Notes: generated by a model from the sequence alone, not told the origin. Positions 1 through 6,691 are shown, numbered from the stretch's first letter. The stretch: DNA of 9,339 bases from Chloroflexota bacterium (GCA_017860675.1 JAGDMV010000066.1:1-9339); one strand, 5' to 3'. Numbers and translations: made by a program.

Positions 1-137
1 GGGATCCCGCAGGGGCTGTAGGCGGTGCTGGCGAAGTCCCCGATCAGCGTCACCTCGTGCGACTTGTCGAACTGCTTCGCGTTCGAGGCCGCAGACGTGC
101 CGGCCGCGCCGGCGCCGATGACGACGATCCGTGCCAT
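1..137 (-). CDS. FAD-dependent NAD(P)H disulfide-type oxidoreductase, N-terminal fragment (runs off window)
   Basis: Only the first 45 codons are present; the gene continues past the left edge. The N-terminus shows a Rossmann ADP-binding beta-alpha-beta start (MARIVVIGAGAAGTSAA, residues 1-17, with the GxGxxG pattern). It is followed by a hydrophobic strand (VTLIG, 30-34) and the segment AYSPCGI with a cysteine at residue 43. A lone cysteine at that position before G-I/L-P is typical of the CoA-disulfide reductase / NADH oxidase branch of the pyridine nucleotide-disulfide oxidoreductases, not of the CxxxxC dithiol branch that includes 2-ketopropyl-CoM carboxylase. The ATG is supported by a strong Shine-Dalgarno (AAGGAG, minus strand, 149-144) six bases upstream. 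It lies 53 bases downstream of the PLP-enzyme gene on the same strand and is probably the last or a late gene of the coenzyme M operon. Inference: it could supply the final reduction step or reduce CoM disulfide. Substrate cannot be told from this fragment. Confidence 0.8.
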   Translation of the reverse strand, partial: MARIVVIGAGAAGTSAASNAKQFDKSHEVTLIGDFASTAYSPCGI

Positions 138-159
138 GGGTCTCTCCTTCGCCCGTCCT

Positions 160-182
160 GGTCCCGGGTGCGAGCCCGGACC
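160..182 (-). other. Intercistronic hairpin
   Basis: An inverted repeat lies between the PLP-enzyme stop and the flavoprotein start: GGTC(C)CGGG at 160-168, loop 169-174, CCCGGACC at 175-182. This gives eight base pairs with one bulged base (164). No T-run follows it in the direction of transcription, and a good ribosome site follows within 15 bases. It is therefore more likely an mRNA-stabilising or partial-termination element that sets the flavoprotein level than a full terminator. Confidence 0.4.
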
Positions 183-190
183 TGCGGCGG

Positions 191-1177
191 TCAGTGGCTG
201 CGGGCGTACACGGCGGGCTCGCCGCCGGTGTGCACGAAGACGAGGGACGCGTCAGGCCTGATCGTACCATCGTTGATCAGCCCGATGACGCCGGCCATCG
301 CCTTCGCGGTGTAGGTCGGGTCGAGGACCAGGCCCTCGCTGGCGAGGGCGAGGCGCTGCGCCGCCGCCCCCTCCGGCGACGCGATCCCGAACCCGGGACC
401 GAGGAACCCTTCCTCGACGCGGACGTCCTCCGGGCCGATCGTGATGCCGAGCCGGAGGAGGTCGGCGGTGGCCTGCGCCAGCTCCAGCAGCCGGGGAACG
501 GCCTCCTCCCGCGGCCTGCTCACCAGGATGCCGCGGACGTCGTAGGGGGCGCCGAGCCACGCGGCCCCGGCGATGAGCCCGGCCTGGGTCCCGCACGAGC
601 CGGTGGCCACCACCAGGTGCGCCGGCGCCGCCCCGAGCGAGTCGAGCTGCTCAGCCAGCTCCGCGCTGGCGTCGACATAGCCGGCGTCGCCGACGGCGGT
701 CGCTCCCCCGCGCGGGATCACGTAGGGCCGCTTCCCGGCGGCGCGCAGATCCGCCGCCAGCGCCTCCGCCGCCGGCTCCATCGACGCCCGGTCGGCCTGC
801 CCGGTGAAGACGAGCCGGGCTCCCGCCAGGTCGTCGAGGACCAGGTTGCCGTCGCGCTCGGCCGGCGGATCGCCGTACATCACGGCGATCGGATCGAGTC
901 CCGCCGCGCGGGCCGCCACCAACGCCGTGCGGACAGCGTTCGACTGGGGTCCGCCGACGGCGATGATCGTGTCCGCTCCCCCGGCCAGCGCGTCGCCGAG
1001 GAGGAACTCCATCTTGCGCACCTTGTTGCCGCCGCCGGCGAACCCCGTCAGGTCGTCACGCTTGACGAGGATCCGGGCGACGCCGATTGCCCGGGCCAGT
1101 CGCGGCGCGTCGTGGAGCGGCGTGGGCAGCTGGCCGAGCCGGAAGCGGGGCAGCTCGACCGGCAGCGCCCGGCGCAT
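191..1177 (-). CDS. PLP-dependent enzyme, D-cysteine desulfhydrase / ACC deaminase family; XcbE1-like coenzyme M biosynthesis protein
   Basis: The 328-residue protein is full length for the fold-type II PLP family of D-cysteine desulfhydrase, ACC deaminase and cysteate sulfo-lyase. Visible landmarks are KRDDLTGFAGGGNKVRK (39-55) with the predicted PLP lysine K52; GGPQSN (75-80), carrying the serine/asparagine pair (S79, N80) used by the family; GDAGY (163-167); the phosphate-binding loop TGSCGTQAG (192-200); YTAKAMAG (289-296); and VHTGGEPAVYA (316-326). No key residue appears lost. Its ATG overlaps the stop of the preceding AFS gene as TGATG, implying translational coupling. In Xanthobacter, XcbE1 is a D-cysteine desulfhydrase homologue required in the coenzyme M gene set, and the position fourth after comA matches that order. 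The likely role is in the decarboxylation/thiolation half of the pathway; I do not claim which step. In isolation this protein would be annotated as D-cysteine desulfhydrase. Confidence 0.88.
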   Translation of the reverse strand: MRRALPVELPRFRLGQLPTPLHDAPRLARAIGVARILVKRDDLTGFAGGGNKVRKMEFLLGDALAGGADTIIAVGGPQSNAVRTALVAARAAGLDPIAVMYGDPPAERDGNLVLDDLAGARLVFTGQADRASMEPAAEALAADLRAAGKRPYVIPRGGATAVGDAGYVDASAELAEQLDSLGAAPAHLVVATGSCGTQAGLIAGAAWLGAPYDVRGILVSRPREEAVPRLLELAQATADLLRLGITIGPEDVRVEEGFLGPGFGIASPEGAAAQRLALASEGLVLDPTYTAKAMAGVIGLINDGTIRPDASLVFVHTGGEPAVYARSH

Positions 1178-2514
1178 CAGCCGCCCAGGACGCGATCGAC
1201 GAGCGCCTCCGCGAGGCCGGTCGAGGGGTGCGCGAGGAGCCGGCGTATCTCGCCGGCCGCGAGCACGCCGCCGATCCCTGGGTCGTCGCCCAGCTCATCG
1301 CGCAGCGGCCGCCCGCTGGCACGCGCCCTGGCCAGCGCGGCATGAACCCGCTCGTGCGCCGTCTGCTTGCCCGTCAGCGTGGCCAGCGCGATCATCACGG
1401 CCTCGCCGGCCACCTGCTCGTGCCACGCGTCGAGGTTCCGGCGCATCGCCTCCGGGCGCACCTCGAGACCGGCCACCAGCTCGCGGGCGATGAGCAGTGC
1501 CGCGCCGGCTGCGGTGCAGGCTTCGGGGATCGCCGCCCACTCGGTCTTCCAGCTTCGCCCGTCGCGCTCGTGATCGCCGACCATCCCCTCGAGCAGCAGA
1601 TCGGCGTCACGCCGCACCAGCCTGGCGAGCGTGCCCAGGTGCTCGCTGCGTTCCGGGTTCCGCTTCTGCGGCATGGTGATGCTGCCCACCCCACCCGGAC
1701 CGGCCGGCTCAGCCAGCTCGCCGATCTCGGAGCGCTGGAGGTTGTAGACCTCCTGGCCGATCTTGTCGAGCGTGGCGGTGACGAGGGCGAGCCAGATGAC
1801 GGGCTCGGCGAACCGGTCGCGGGCCGACGTCCAGCTGATCGCCGGCGCCGCCAGCCCGAACCTTGCCAGGACCCGTTCCTGGAGGTCCAGCCCGTGCGGC
1901 CCGTAGCCCGACAGGGTGCCGACCCCGCCGGCGAGCTGCCCGACCCCGAGCCGCGGCCGAAGCTCCACCAGCCGCTGGCGGTGCCGGCGGAGCTCGTCGA
2001 TCCAGACCGCGACCTTGTAGCCGAAGGTGATCGGCAGCCCTGCCTGGCCGTGCGTGCGCCCCAGCATCGGAGTGGAACGGTGCGCCCGCGCGAGCCTGAC
2101 GAGGTCGGCCTCGAGCAGGTCCAGGTCGCGCTCCGCCAGGTCGGCGACCGCGAGGAGGCTGTGGGCGTACCAGGTGTCGGTCACGTCCTGGACGGTGCAG
2201 CCGTAGCAGATCCACTCCCCCGCCCCGCCCGCGCAGCGCCGGGCCTGCGCACGGATCAGCCCGAGCAGCGAGTGGCCGGTCTCGACGGCCCCGCGGCGGA
2301 CCTCGTCGAGATCCGGCAGGTCGTCCCGCATGACCCGGGCGATCTCCGCCGCCGCGTCGGCCGGGATGATGGCGAGCGCGCCCTCCTCCTCGGCCAGCAC
2401 GGCCAGCACCTCGCACCAGCCCCGTGTCCGCCCCTCGTCCTCGAAGAAGGGGCGCAGCTCGTCGCGTCCCCAGGCGGCGCCGAAGATGCGGGAGTCGACC
2501 GGATGGACGGACAC
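1177..2514 (-). CDS. Aspartase/fumarase-superfamily lyase, adenylosuccinate lyase-like; XcbD1-like by gene order
   Basis: This 445-residue member of the aspartase/fumarase superfamily most resembles the adenylosuccinate lyase / carboxymuconate cycloisomerase branch. The three conserved regions are visible: YGCTVQDVTDT (104-114, in place of the usual WGATSQDITDT), GRTHGQAGLPITFG (152-165, with the T154/H155 pair intact), and the signature GSITMPQKRNP (277-287) with the predicted catalytic serine S278. The second serine of the usual GSSxMP motif is isoleucine. The GTG start is chosen because GGAGGG (minus strand, 2526-2521) sits six bases upstream and the N-terminus is family-like. Only two bases separate the start from the stop of the other AFS gene, and the stop overlaps the next ATG, so all three are co-transcribed. 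Purine or tryptophan-type lyase roles are unlikely here because the gene lies in a comA operon. By order it corresponds to XcbD1, one of the two AFS proteins in bacterial coenzyme M synthesis; the C/D assignment rests on order alone. Confidence 0.88.
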   Translation of the reverse strand: MSVHPVDSRIFGAAWGRDELRPFFEDEGRTRGWCEVLAVLAEEEGALAIIPADAAAEIARVMRDDLPDLDEVRRGAVETGHSLLGLIRAQARRCAGGAGEWICYGCTVQDVTDTWYAHSLLAVADLAERDLDLLEADLVRLARAHRSTPMLGRTHGQAGLPITFGYKVAVWIDELRRHRQRLVELRPRLGVGQLAGGVGTLSGYGPHGLDLQERVLARFGLAAPAISWTSARDRFAEPVIWLALVTATLDKIGQEVYNLQRSEIGELAEPAGPGGVGSITMPQKRNPERSEHLGTLARLVRRDADLLLEGMVGDHERDGRSWKTEWAAIPEACTAAGAALLIARELVAGLEVRPEAMRRNLDAWHEQVAGEAVMIALATLTGKQTAHERVHAALARARASGRPLRDELGDDPGIGGVLAAGEIRRLLAHPSTGLAEALVDRVLGG

Positions 2515-2516
2515 CG

Positions 2517-4061
2517 TCAGCCCTCCGCCGCCAGCCGGGCCCGGCGGATCAGCGAGGCTTCGGCCTGGTCGATCGACCGGGTCCGCTCCTCGAGCCAGCC
2601 TCGCTGGCGGCGCAGCGACGCCCGCCGCTCCCGGATCATGCGTCGCGTGGCCGCCGGTGCGGCGCCGCCGATCCCGGTTCGCCGCGCGATGGCGGCCTCG
2701 GCGTCGAGCGCCTCGCGGACGTCATCCTCGGCCAGGTCCAGCGGGCTGCCGGTGACCTCGATCGCCGCCGCGTCCAGGCTCCGTGCGTCGATGCCGCCCT
2801 CGTCCTCCCCCGCCTCCAGCGCGCGACGAACGGCAGCGCCGACGACCCGGTGGGCGTCCCCGAAGGGCAGGCCCCGGCGGCTCATGATCAGCTCGGCCAG
2901 GTCGTTGCCGGCCAGGTAGTCACGGCGCGCCGCCGCTCCCAGCCGTTCGCGGTCAAAGCGGACCCCCGCCAGCACCTCGGCCATCAGCGAGGCGCTCTGC
3001 TCGGCCAGCTCGAGCGACTCCGGGACCTCGTCCTGGGCGAAGATGCGCGGGTCCGGCTGACCGCTCGCCGTCTTCGCGATGGCGCCCGCCCCGGCCAGTC
3101 GCCCGAGCAGGCGGGCCGCCACGCCGCGCACGAACACCAGGGCGTAGGGGTTCTTCTTCTGCGGCATCGCCATGCTCACCCGGGCGGCGCGGTCTGCCAG
3201 CTCGACGAAGCCGAACTCGCGGGTGCCCCACGTGATCAGGTCCTCGGCCAGCCGGTCGAGCGACAGGCTCACGCTGGCGGCGATGGCCGCGAGCTCGAAG
3301 GCGAGGTCGGCCTGCCAGTTGGCGTCACGGGTGTGGACGACGACGCTGTCGAAGCCGAGCTGTCGGGCGATCGCGGAGCGATCCAGGGGGATCGCCGTCC
3401 CGTTGGTGCAGCCGGCTCCCGCCGGGCTGGCGTTGGCCCGGCCGAAGGCGGCCTGGAGACGCTCCACGTCGCGGCCGAGCGGGTAGGCGTAGCCCAGCAG
3501 GGCGTGGGCGAGCGTCGTCGGCTGGGCGGGCTGCCAGTACGTGTAGTCGACGGCGAGCGTGCGCAGGTGGTCGGCGGCGAGGTCGACCAGGGTCCGCTGC
3601 AGCTCCTCCAGGGCCGCCACGAGGGCCAGCACCCGGGCCCGCACGGCGAGGTGGAAGCCGACCGTGACGGCCTCGCGGCGTGGCCGGCCGACGAGCAGGT
3701 AGCCGGCGGTGCGACCGATCCGGCCGCGCAGCCAGGCCTCGCGGTTCATCACCAGGTCGCCCAGGGCAGGATCGAGGCGGATGCCGTCGCCCTCCAACAC
3801 GGCCGCGCTGGCGTCGTCCGTCAGGGGCGCGGCCGTCCCGCGCAGCTCCCGCCCGCCGCCGCTGTCCCGTAGCTCGAGCAGCGCGGCGAGCAGCTCGAGA
3901 GCGGGCTCGGACGCGATGAGTCCCTGGTCCAGCAGCGCCAGGATGTGGGCCAGGTCGGCCAGCGCCAGCTCGGGCATGATCGCGCGGGCTGACCCGAGCT
4001 CGAGCCGATATGCGGACCTCGCCACCAGGGGGGTCGGTCCCTCGCGCAGCCGGCCGCTCAT
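2517..4061 (-). CDS. Aspartase/fumarase-superfamily lyase, argininosuccinate lyase-like; candidate XcbC1-type phosphosulfolactate phosphate-lyase
   Basis: The 514-residue protein is a divergent member of the argininosuccinate lyase branch. Alignable landmarks are GRPRRE (125-130) where argininosuccinate lyases have GRSRND; DYTYWQPAQP (172-181) where they have GYTHLQxAQP, so the catalytic histidine position is tyrosine (Y175); and VSMAMPQKKNP (295-305) where they have GSSLMPQKKNP. The first motif serine (S296) is kept; the preceding glycine and the second serine are lost. Such loss of succinyl-binding residues fits an enzyme acting on a non-succinyl substrate. Lying directly after comA, it occupies the place of XcbC1, which eliminates phosphate from phosphosulfolactate to give sulfoacrylate. 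The start is set at the ATG seven bases after the comA stop; an upstream in-frame extension to 4145 overlaps comA and is not needed. Confident as AFS; the exact reaction is inferred from order and residue changes. Confidence 0.87.
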   Translation of the reverse strand: MSGRLREGPTPLVARSAYRLELGSARAIMPELALADLAHILALLDQGLIASEPALELLAALLELRDSGGGRELRGTAAPLTDDASAAVLEGDGIRLDPALGDLVMNREAWLRGRIGRTAGYLLVGRPRREAVTVGFHLAVRARVLALVAALEELQRTLVDLAADHLRTLAVDYTYWQPAQPTTLAHALLGYAYPLGRDVERLQAAFGRANASPAGAGCTNGTAIPLDRSAIARQLGFDSVVVHTRDANWQADLAFELAAIAASVSLSLDRLAEDLITWGTREFGFVELADRAARVSMAMPQKKNPYALVFVRGVAARLLGRLAGAGAIAKTASGQPDPRIFAQDEVPESLELAEQSASLMAEVLAGVRFDRERLGAAARRDYLAGNDLAELIMSRRGLPFGDAHRVVGAAVRRALEAGEDEGGIDARSLDAAAIEVTGSPLDLAEDDVREALDAEAAIARRTGIGGAAPAATRRMIRERRASLRRQRGWLEERTRSIDQAEASLIRRARLAAEG

Positions 4062-4068
4062 GACTCGA

Positions 4069-4902
4069 TCAGGACGGGGCGCCGGTCGGTCTACCGGCCC
4101 CGTCCCGCTGGAGCGCGGCCCGGAGTGTCTCGAAACGGAGCCCACGCCGCAGGGCCTCGAGGGCCAGGACCTCGGACGTCGCGATGTTGGCGAGGTTGAC
4201 GTTGGGCCCGAAGCGGCGGATGAGGAACGCCTGCTGAGCCTGTTGCGGAGCCTCCCACAGCACCCGCTCGAGGTCGCGAATCGAGCCCGCCAGGCCGTCG
4301 AGCAGGTCGGCGACGATGTTGCCGGACATGTCGAAGATGCCGGTCCCGCGGCCCGACTCGCGCGCCTCGATCGTCACCAGCGAGGCGCCGAGCGCGAGGT
4401 CGGCGTGCAGCCTGTCGACCATCTCGGCCGAGCTCAGCTGCCGCGCCGGGTCCTTCTTGCCGACCTCGGTGACGACCACGAGGCCCAGGTCCAGGCCTCG
4501 CTCGATCGCCTCCCGCCGAGCCGTGTCGGGCAGCTCGACCGTGCCATCGCTGACCTCCAGCCCGCTGAAGCCGAGGGCATGGGCGCGCTCGATGAAGGCG
4601 GCCATGCGGCCGCCGACCCAGGCCGCCTCGAGCATCGTCCCGCCCGGGTATACGACGATGCCGGACTCGACCAGTCGGGCAACCTTGCGGCGCAGGAAGC
4701 CGGCGTCCACCGCCGCGCTCGTGCCGAACCCGAGCTTGACCTGGTCGACCACCGACCCGGCCGCCTCGATGAGGTCATCCGTCGCGTGGAGGCCGAGCCC
4801 CTTGTCGATGACGGCGGTGATCCCCGTCCGCCGGGGCTTCTCCGTCCGCGGCTCGCCGAAGGTGCCGATCGTCCCCGCCCAGGCGTCCTCGTGCCCGCTC
4901 AT
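4069..4902 (-). CDS. comA: Phosphosulfolactate synthase (ComA/XcbB1), first step of coenzyme M biosynthesis
   Basis: ComA joins sulfite to phosphoenolpyruvate to form (R)-phosphosulfolactate, a cytosolic TIM-barrel reaction. The 277-residue protein carries the family blocks in order: KPRRTGITAVIDKGLGL (22-38), VVDQVKLGFGTS (51-62), VVYPGGTMLE (83-92), LGFSGLEVSDGT (110-121), VVVTEVGKKD (142-151, with the lysines of the active region), LVTIEARESGRGTGIF (175-190) and FGPNVNLANI (231-240) with EVLALEALRRGLR (244-256). These are diagnostic. The ATG overlaps the stop of the preceding gene (ATGA, 4902-4899). A much longer in-frame extension upstream, to 5949, runs antisense-like through the preceding gene in another frame and is rejected. 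A ComA homologue alone can also serve sulfolactate formation (Bacillus spores), but the two AFS genes and PLP gene that follow point to coenzyme M. It is the key marker of the operon. Confidence 0.95.
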   Translation of the reverse strand: MSGHEDAWAGTIGTFGEPRTEKPRRTGITAVIDKGLGLHATDDLIEAAGSVVDQVKLGFGTSAAVDAGFLRRKVARLVESGIVVYPGGTMLEAAWVGGRMAAFIERAHALGFSGLEVSDGTVELPDTARREAIERGLDLGLVVVTEVGKKDPARQLSSAEMVDRLHADLALGASLVTIEARESGRGTGIFDMSGNIVADLLDGLAGSIRDLERVLWEAPQQAQQAFLIRRFGPNVNLANIATSEVLALEALRRGLRFETLRAALQRDGAGRPTGAPS

Positions 4903-5819
4903 GCCGGCCCCACCAGCTCGCGGAGCGCGGCCTCGACCTCGTCGAGCTCGGCGCCCCAGGGGACGACGGCGACCTGGCCGTCGCGCTCGATGCCACGCTC
5001 GAGCAGGCAGCACTTCACCAGCGTCGGCTCGCCCCGGGCCCCGGCCAGGACGCGCGGGCAGATCTCCACCGTCGGCGGCCTGTCGCCGTAGAGATGCTCG
5101 TGGATCTGGCGGCTCCGCTCGCAGCCGACCAGGACCCAGTCGGCGCGCGGTGGTCGCTCGTCGAGGAACTGCACGGGCGCCCCGAGCGACTCGAAGCCCG
5201 ACGCGCGACACGGCAGGAGATAGCCGTCCGGCCCCGGCTCGACGCCTGCCGCGATCTCGCGCAGGTCGATGCGCTCCAGCCTCGGCGCGATGGCCGGCAG
5301 CGGCGCGACCGACAGCACGCGCGCCACCAGGTCCCAGAGCTTGGGCGGGTCGGGCGGGGCGACCTCCACCACGGTGACGACCGTTGGCCGCGGATGGGCG
5401 ATGAAGTTGACGTGCTCGTAGCGGCCGAGGACGACCAGCGTCTCGTCGTCCGCCAGGCCGAGGGCTGCCGCCTTGGCCGCCAGCGACGACGGCAGGCCGG
5501 GGTCGACCGCCGCGTCGACGGCGAACCGCGTCCGCTCCGGCGGCGAGAGCCACTCCGCCCGGGTGATCGGGCTGAAGAGGGGTTCGCGACTCTCCTTCTC
5601 GATCGCCGCCACGGCCACGTCCCGGCCGGCGTGGAACACGACGAAGTCGGTGTGCCGGTAGGCCTCGCGGCCGACGATCGTCTGCAGCCCGGCGACGGTC
5701 AGCGGGAAGTCGGCCTCCTGGTAGCTGACCCGCCGGTACGGCAACGGCACGAAGTTGGAACTCGACCCCCAGACCGGTTCGGTCGCATCCACGACGCGAT
5801 CCTCGCCGCCGCCGGTCAT
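4899..5819 (-). CDS. Conserved-looking protein of unknown function upstream of comA
   Basis: I do not recognise this 306-residue protein. It looks soluble, with no signal peptide or membrane helix. The N-terminal half contains aromatic- and charge-rich blocks (FVPLPYRRVSYQEADFPL, 23-40; REAYRHTDFVVFHAG, 51-65; LGRYEHVNFIAHPRP, 131-145). The C-terminal half holds all five cysteines: C204 (LLPCRASGF), C233 (VGCERSRQIHEHLYG), C254 (VEICPRV) and the pair C270-C271 (LVKCCLLERG), with H240 and H242 between. That clustering would suit a metal or Fe-S site or redox thiols, but this is inference. Its ATG overlaps the stop of the DUF2877 gene (ATGA) and its own stop overlaps the comA start (ATGA), so it is coupled on both sides and is very probably expressed for the same process. 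A GGTGGG sequence 6 bases before the ATG can act as ribosome site. Confidence 0.85.
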   Translation of the reverse strand: MTGGGEDRVVDATEPVWGSSSNFVPLPYRRVSYQEADFPLTVAGLQTIVGREAYRHTDFVVFHAGRDVAVAAIEKESREPLFSPITRAEWLSPPERTRFAVDAAVDPGLPSSLAAKAAALGLADDETLVVLGRYEHVNFIAHPRPTVVTVVEVAPPDPPKLWDLVARVLSVAPLPAIAPRLERIDLREIAAGVEPGPDGYLLPCRASGFESLGAPVQFLDERPPRADWVLVGCERSRQIHEHLYGDRPPTVEICPRVLAGARGEPTLVKCCLLERGIERDGQVAVVPWGAELDEVEAALRELVGPA

Positions 5820-6649
5820 GCGAGACCCACCGCGGGCGTGCCCGACCGGAGCGCCCGACCTGCGAGCCGGACGCCGGCCATGAGGTCGGCGCCGGACGTC
5901 GCTCCGACAGCGAGCAGGGGCGCCAGGTCTGGCGGGAAGGTACTGGCACGCCCGAAGAGGCTGCCCAGGACCCGCGCCAGGGGTGCTGCCACCTCGCCTG
6001 CCGCCGCCGCCTCGACGAGCTGGCCGCCCAGCCTGGTCGTCCTCGCCGCCGCCGCCGTGGCGGCCTCCAGGCGCATGGGCTCGCCGCCGGCGAGGAACCC
6101 CGCGGCCTCGGCCCAGGCGTGGGTGGCCAGGGCGCCGGCGAGCACGTCGTCGCCGGAGGGCGTCAGGCCGGGCCCCAGACCGGCGATGCGGCTGGCCGCG
6201 TCACGCGCCGCCACGGGGTCGCCGCTCGACAGCGCGGCCTCGAGGCCGGCGAGGTCGGCCCGTGGGATGACGGCGTGACTGCCGTCGGCTGGGCAGCCGG
6301 TCCGCTCGGCGATTAGGTCGAGGACGGCGAGGCGACGGTGCAGCTCGGCCCGGTCGACGGCGTCGACCGGCCGGACGGGCTCGGCGGCCCAGCGCCGGGC
6401 CGCCCCTCGCCGGAGCGCGGGCGGGGCGTCGAAGACCCGCATGTCGGCCGGCCCCGAGCGGTCGAGACGCACGGTGTAGGGTCCGTCGGGGACGTCGTGC
6501 CGGACCACCGAGATCACGGCGCCGCCGGGGTCGCGAGCCAGGATCAGGGACCGCTCGAACCGCGCCACGAGGTCCCAGGAAGCTGCCCCATCGAGCAGAT
6601 CCGCCGCCCGCCGGTCGCAGCTGCTCACCTCGATCGGCATGCCTCGCAT
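5816..6649 (-). CDS. DUF2877 / AllH-like protein, first gene of the coenzyme M operon
   Basis: The protein is 277 residues from the ATG at 6649, or 274 from the ATG at 6640. It carries the diagnostic DUF2877 block GLGPGLTPSGDDVLAG (157-172 counting from the longer start) and, near the C-terminus, VGATSGADLMAGV (248-260), the second conserved glycine/serine motif of the family. DUF2877 includes AllH, a subunit of the AllFGH oxamate carbamoyltransferase of anaerobic allantoin breakdown, but neither AllF nor AllG homologues are beside it here, so that activity should not be assumed. The start at 6649 is preferred because a TAGCAT -10 box ends seven bases before it, as in leaderless transcripts. 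ATG 6640 has GGAG ten bases upstream and is the alternative. The reading frame stays open to 7300, but that extension lies antisense to the sll0787-like gene and is rejected. Its stop overlaps the next start (ATGA). Confidence 0.85.
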   Translation of the reverse strand: MRGMPIEVSSCDRRAADLLDGAASWDLVARFERSLILARDPGGAVISVVRHDVPDGPYTVRLDRSGPADMRVFDAPPALRRGAARRWAAEPVRPVDAVDRAELHRRLAVLDLIAERTGCPADGSHAVIPRADLAGLEAALSSGDPVAARDAASRIAGLGPGLTPSGDDVLAGALATHAWAEAAGFLAGGEPMRLEAATAAAARTTRLGGQLVEAAAAGEVAAPLARVLGSLFGRASTFPPDLAPLLAVGATSGADLMAGVRLAGRALRSGTPAVGLA

Positions 6650-6656
6650 GCTCCGT

Positions 6657-6662
6657 ATGCTA
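6657..6662 (-). promoter_or_regulatory. Putative -10 box of the coenzyme M operon promoter
   Basis: On the minus strand TAGCAT (6662 to 6657) matches the actinobacterial TANNNT -10 pattern. It is followed by seven bases and then the ATG at 6649, placing the expected start of transcription at or one base before the start codon (a leaderless or near-leaderless mRNA). No convincing -35 box is visible at the expected distance. The same bases form half of ATGCT-AG-AGCAT (6657-6668), a near-palindrome that could be an operator. Confidence 0.4.
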
Positions 6663-6691
6663 GAGCATCGGCCCCTGCCAGACCGGCGCGA

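Noticed and set aside
191..1177. Ordinary D-cysteine desulfhydrase or ACC deaminase involved in amino-acid use
   Set aside because: The residues fit that family, but the tight coupling to two AFS genes and comA makes the XcbE1-type role more likely. The cysteine in TGSCGTQAG was considered as an oddity, but that position varies in the family.
1087..2919. Long plus-strand open frame (610 codons) and other long plus-strand frames at 131-1345, 2424-3872, 3709-5091 and 5094-6278
   Set aside because: They lie antisense to clearly recognisable enzymes, have arginine/proline/alanine-rich low-complexity translations with no family motifs, and are expected at this GC content.
1177..4061. The two lyases as purB (adenylosuccinate lyase) and argH (argininosuccinate lyase) housekeeping genes
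   Set aside because: Key substrate-binding motifs are changed, especially in the argininosuccinate-lyase-like protein, and no purine or arginine genes are nearby.
4903..5949. N-terminal extension of the comA frame to 5949, which would give a 626-residue protein
   Set aside because: The extra part has no ComA homology, overlaps the 306-residue gene in another frame, and comA starts naturally at 4902 with an ATGA overlap.
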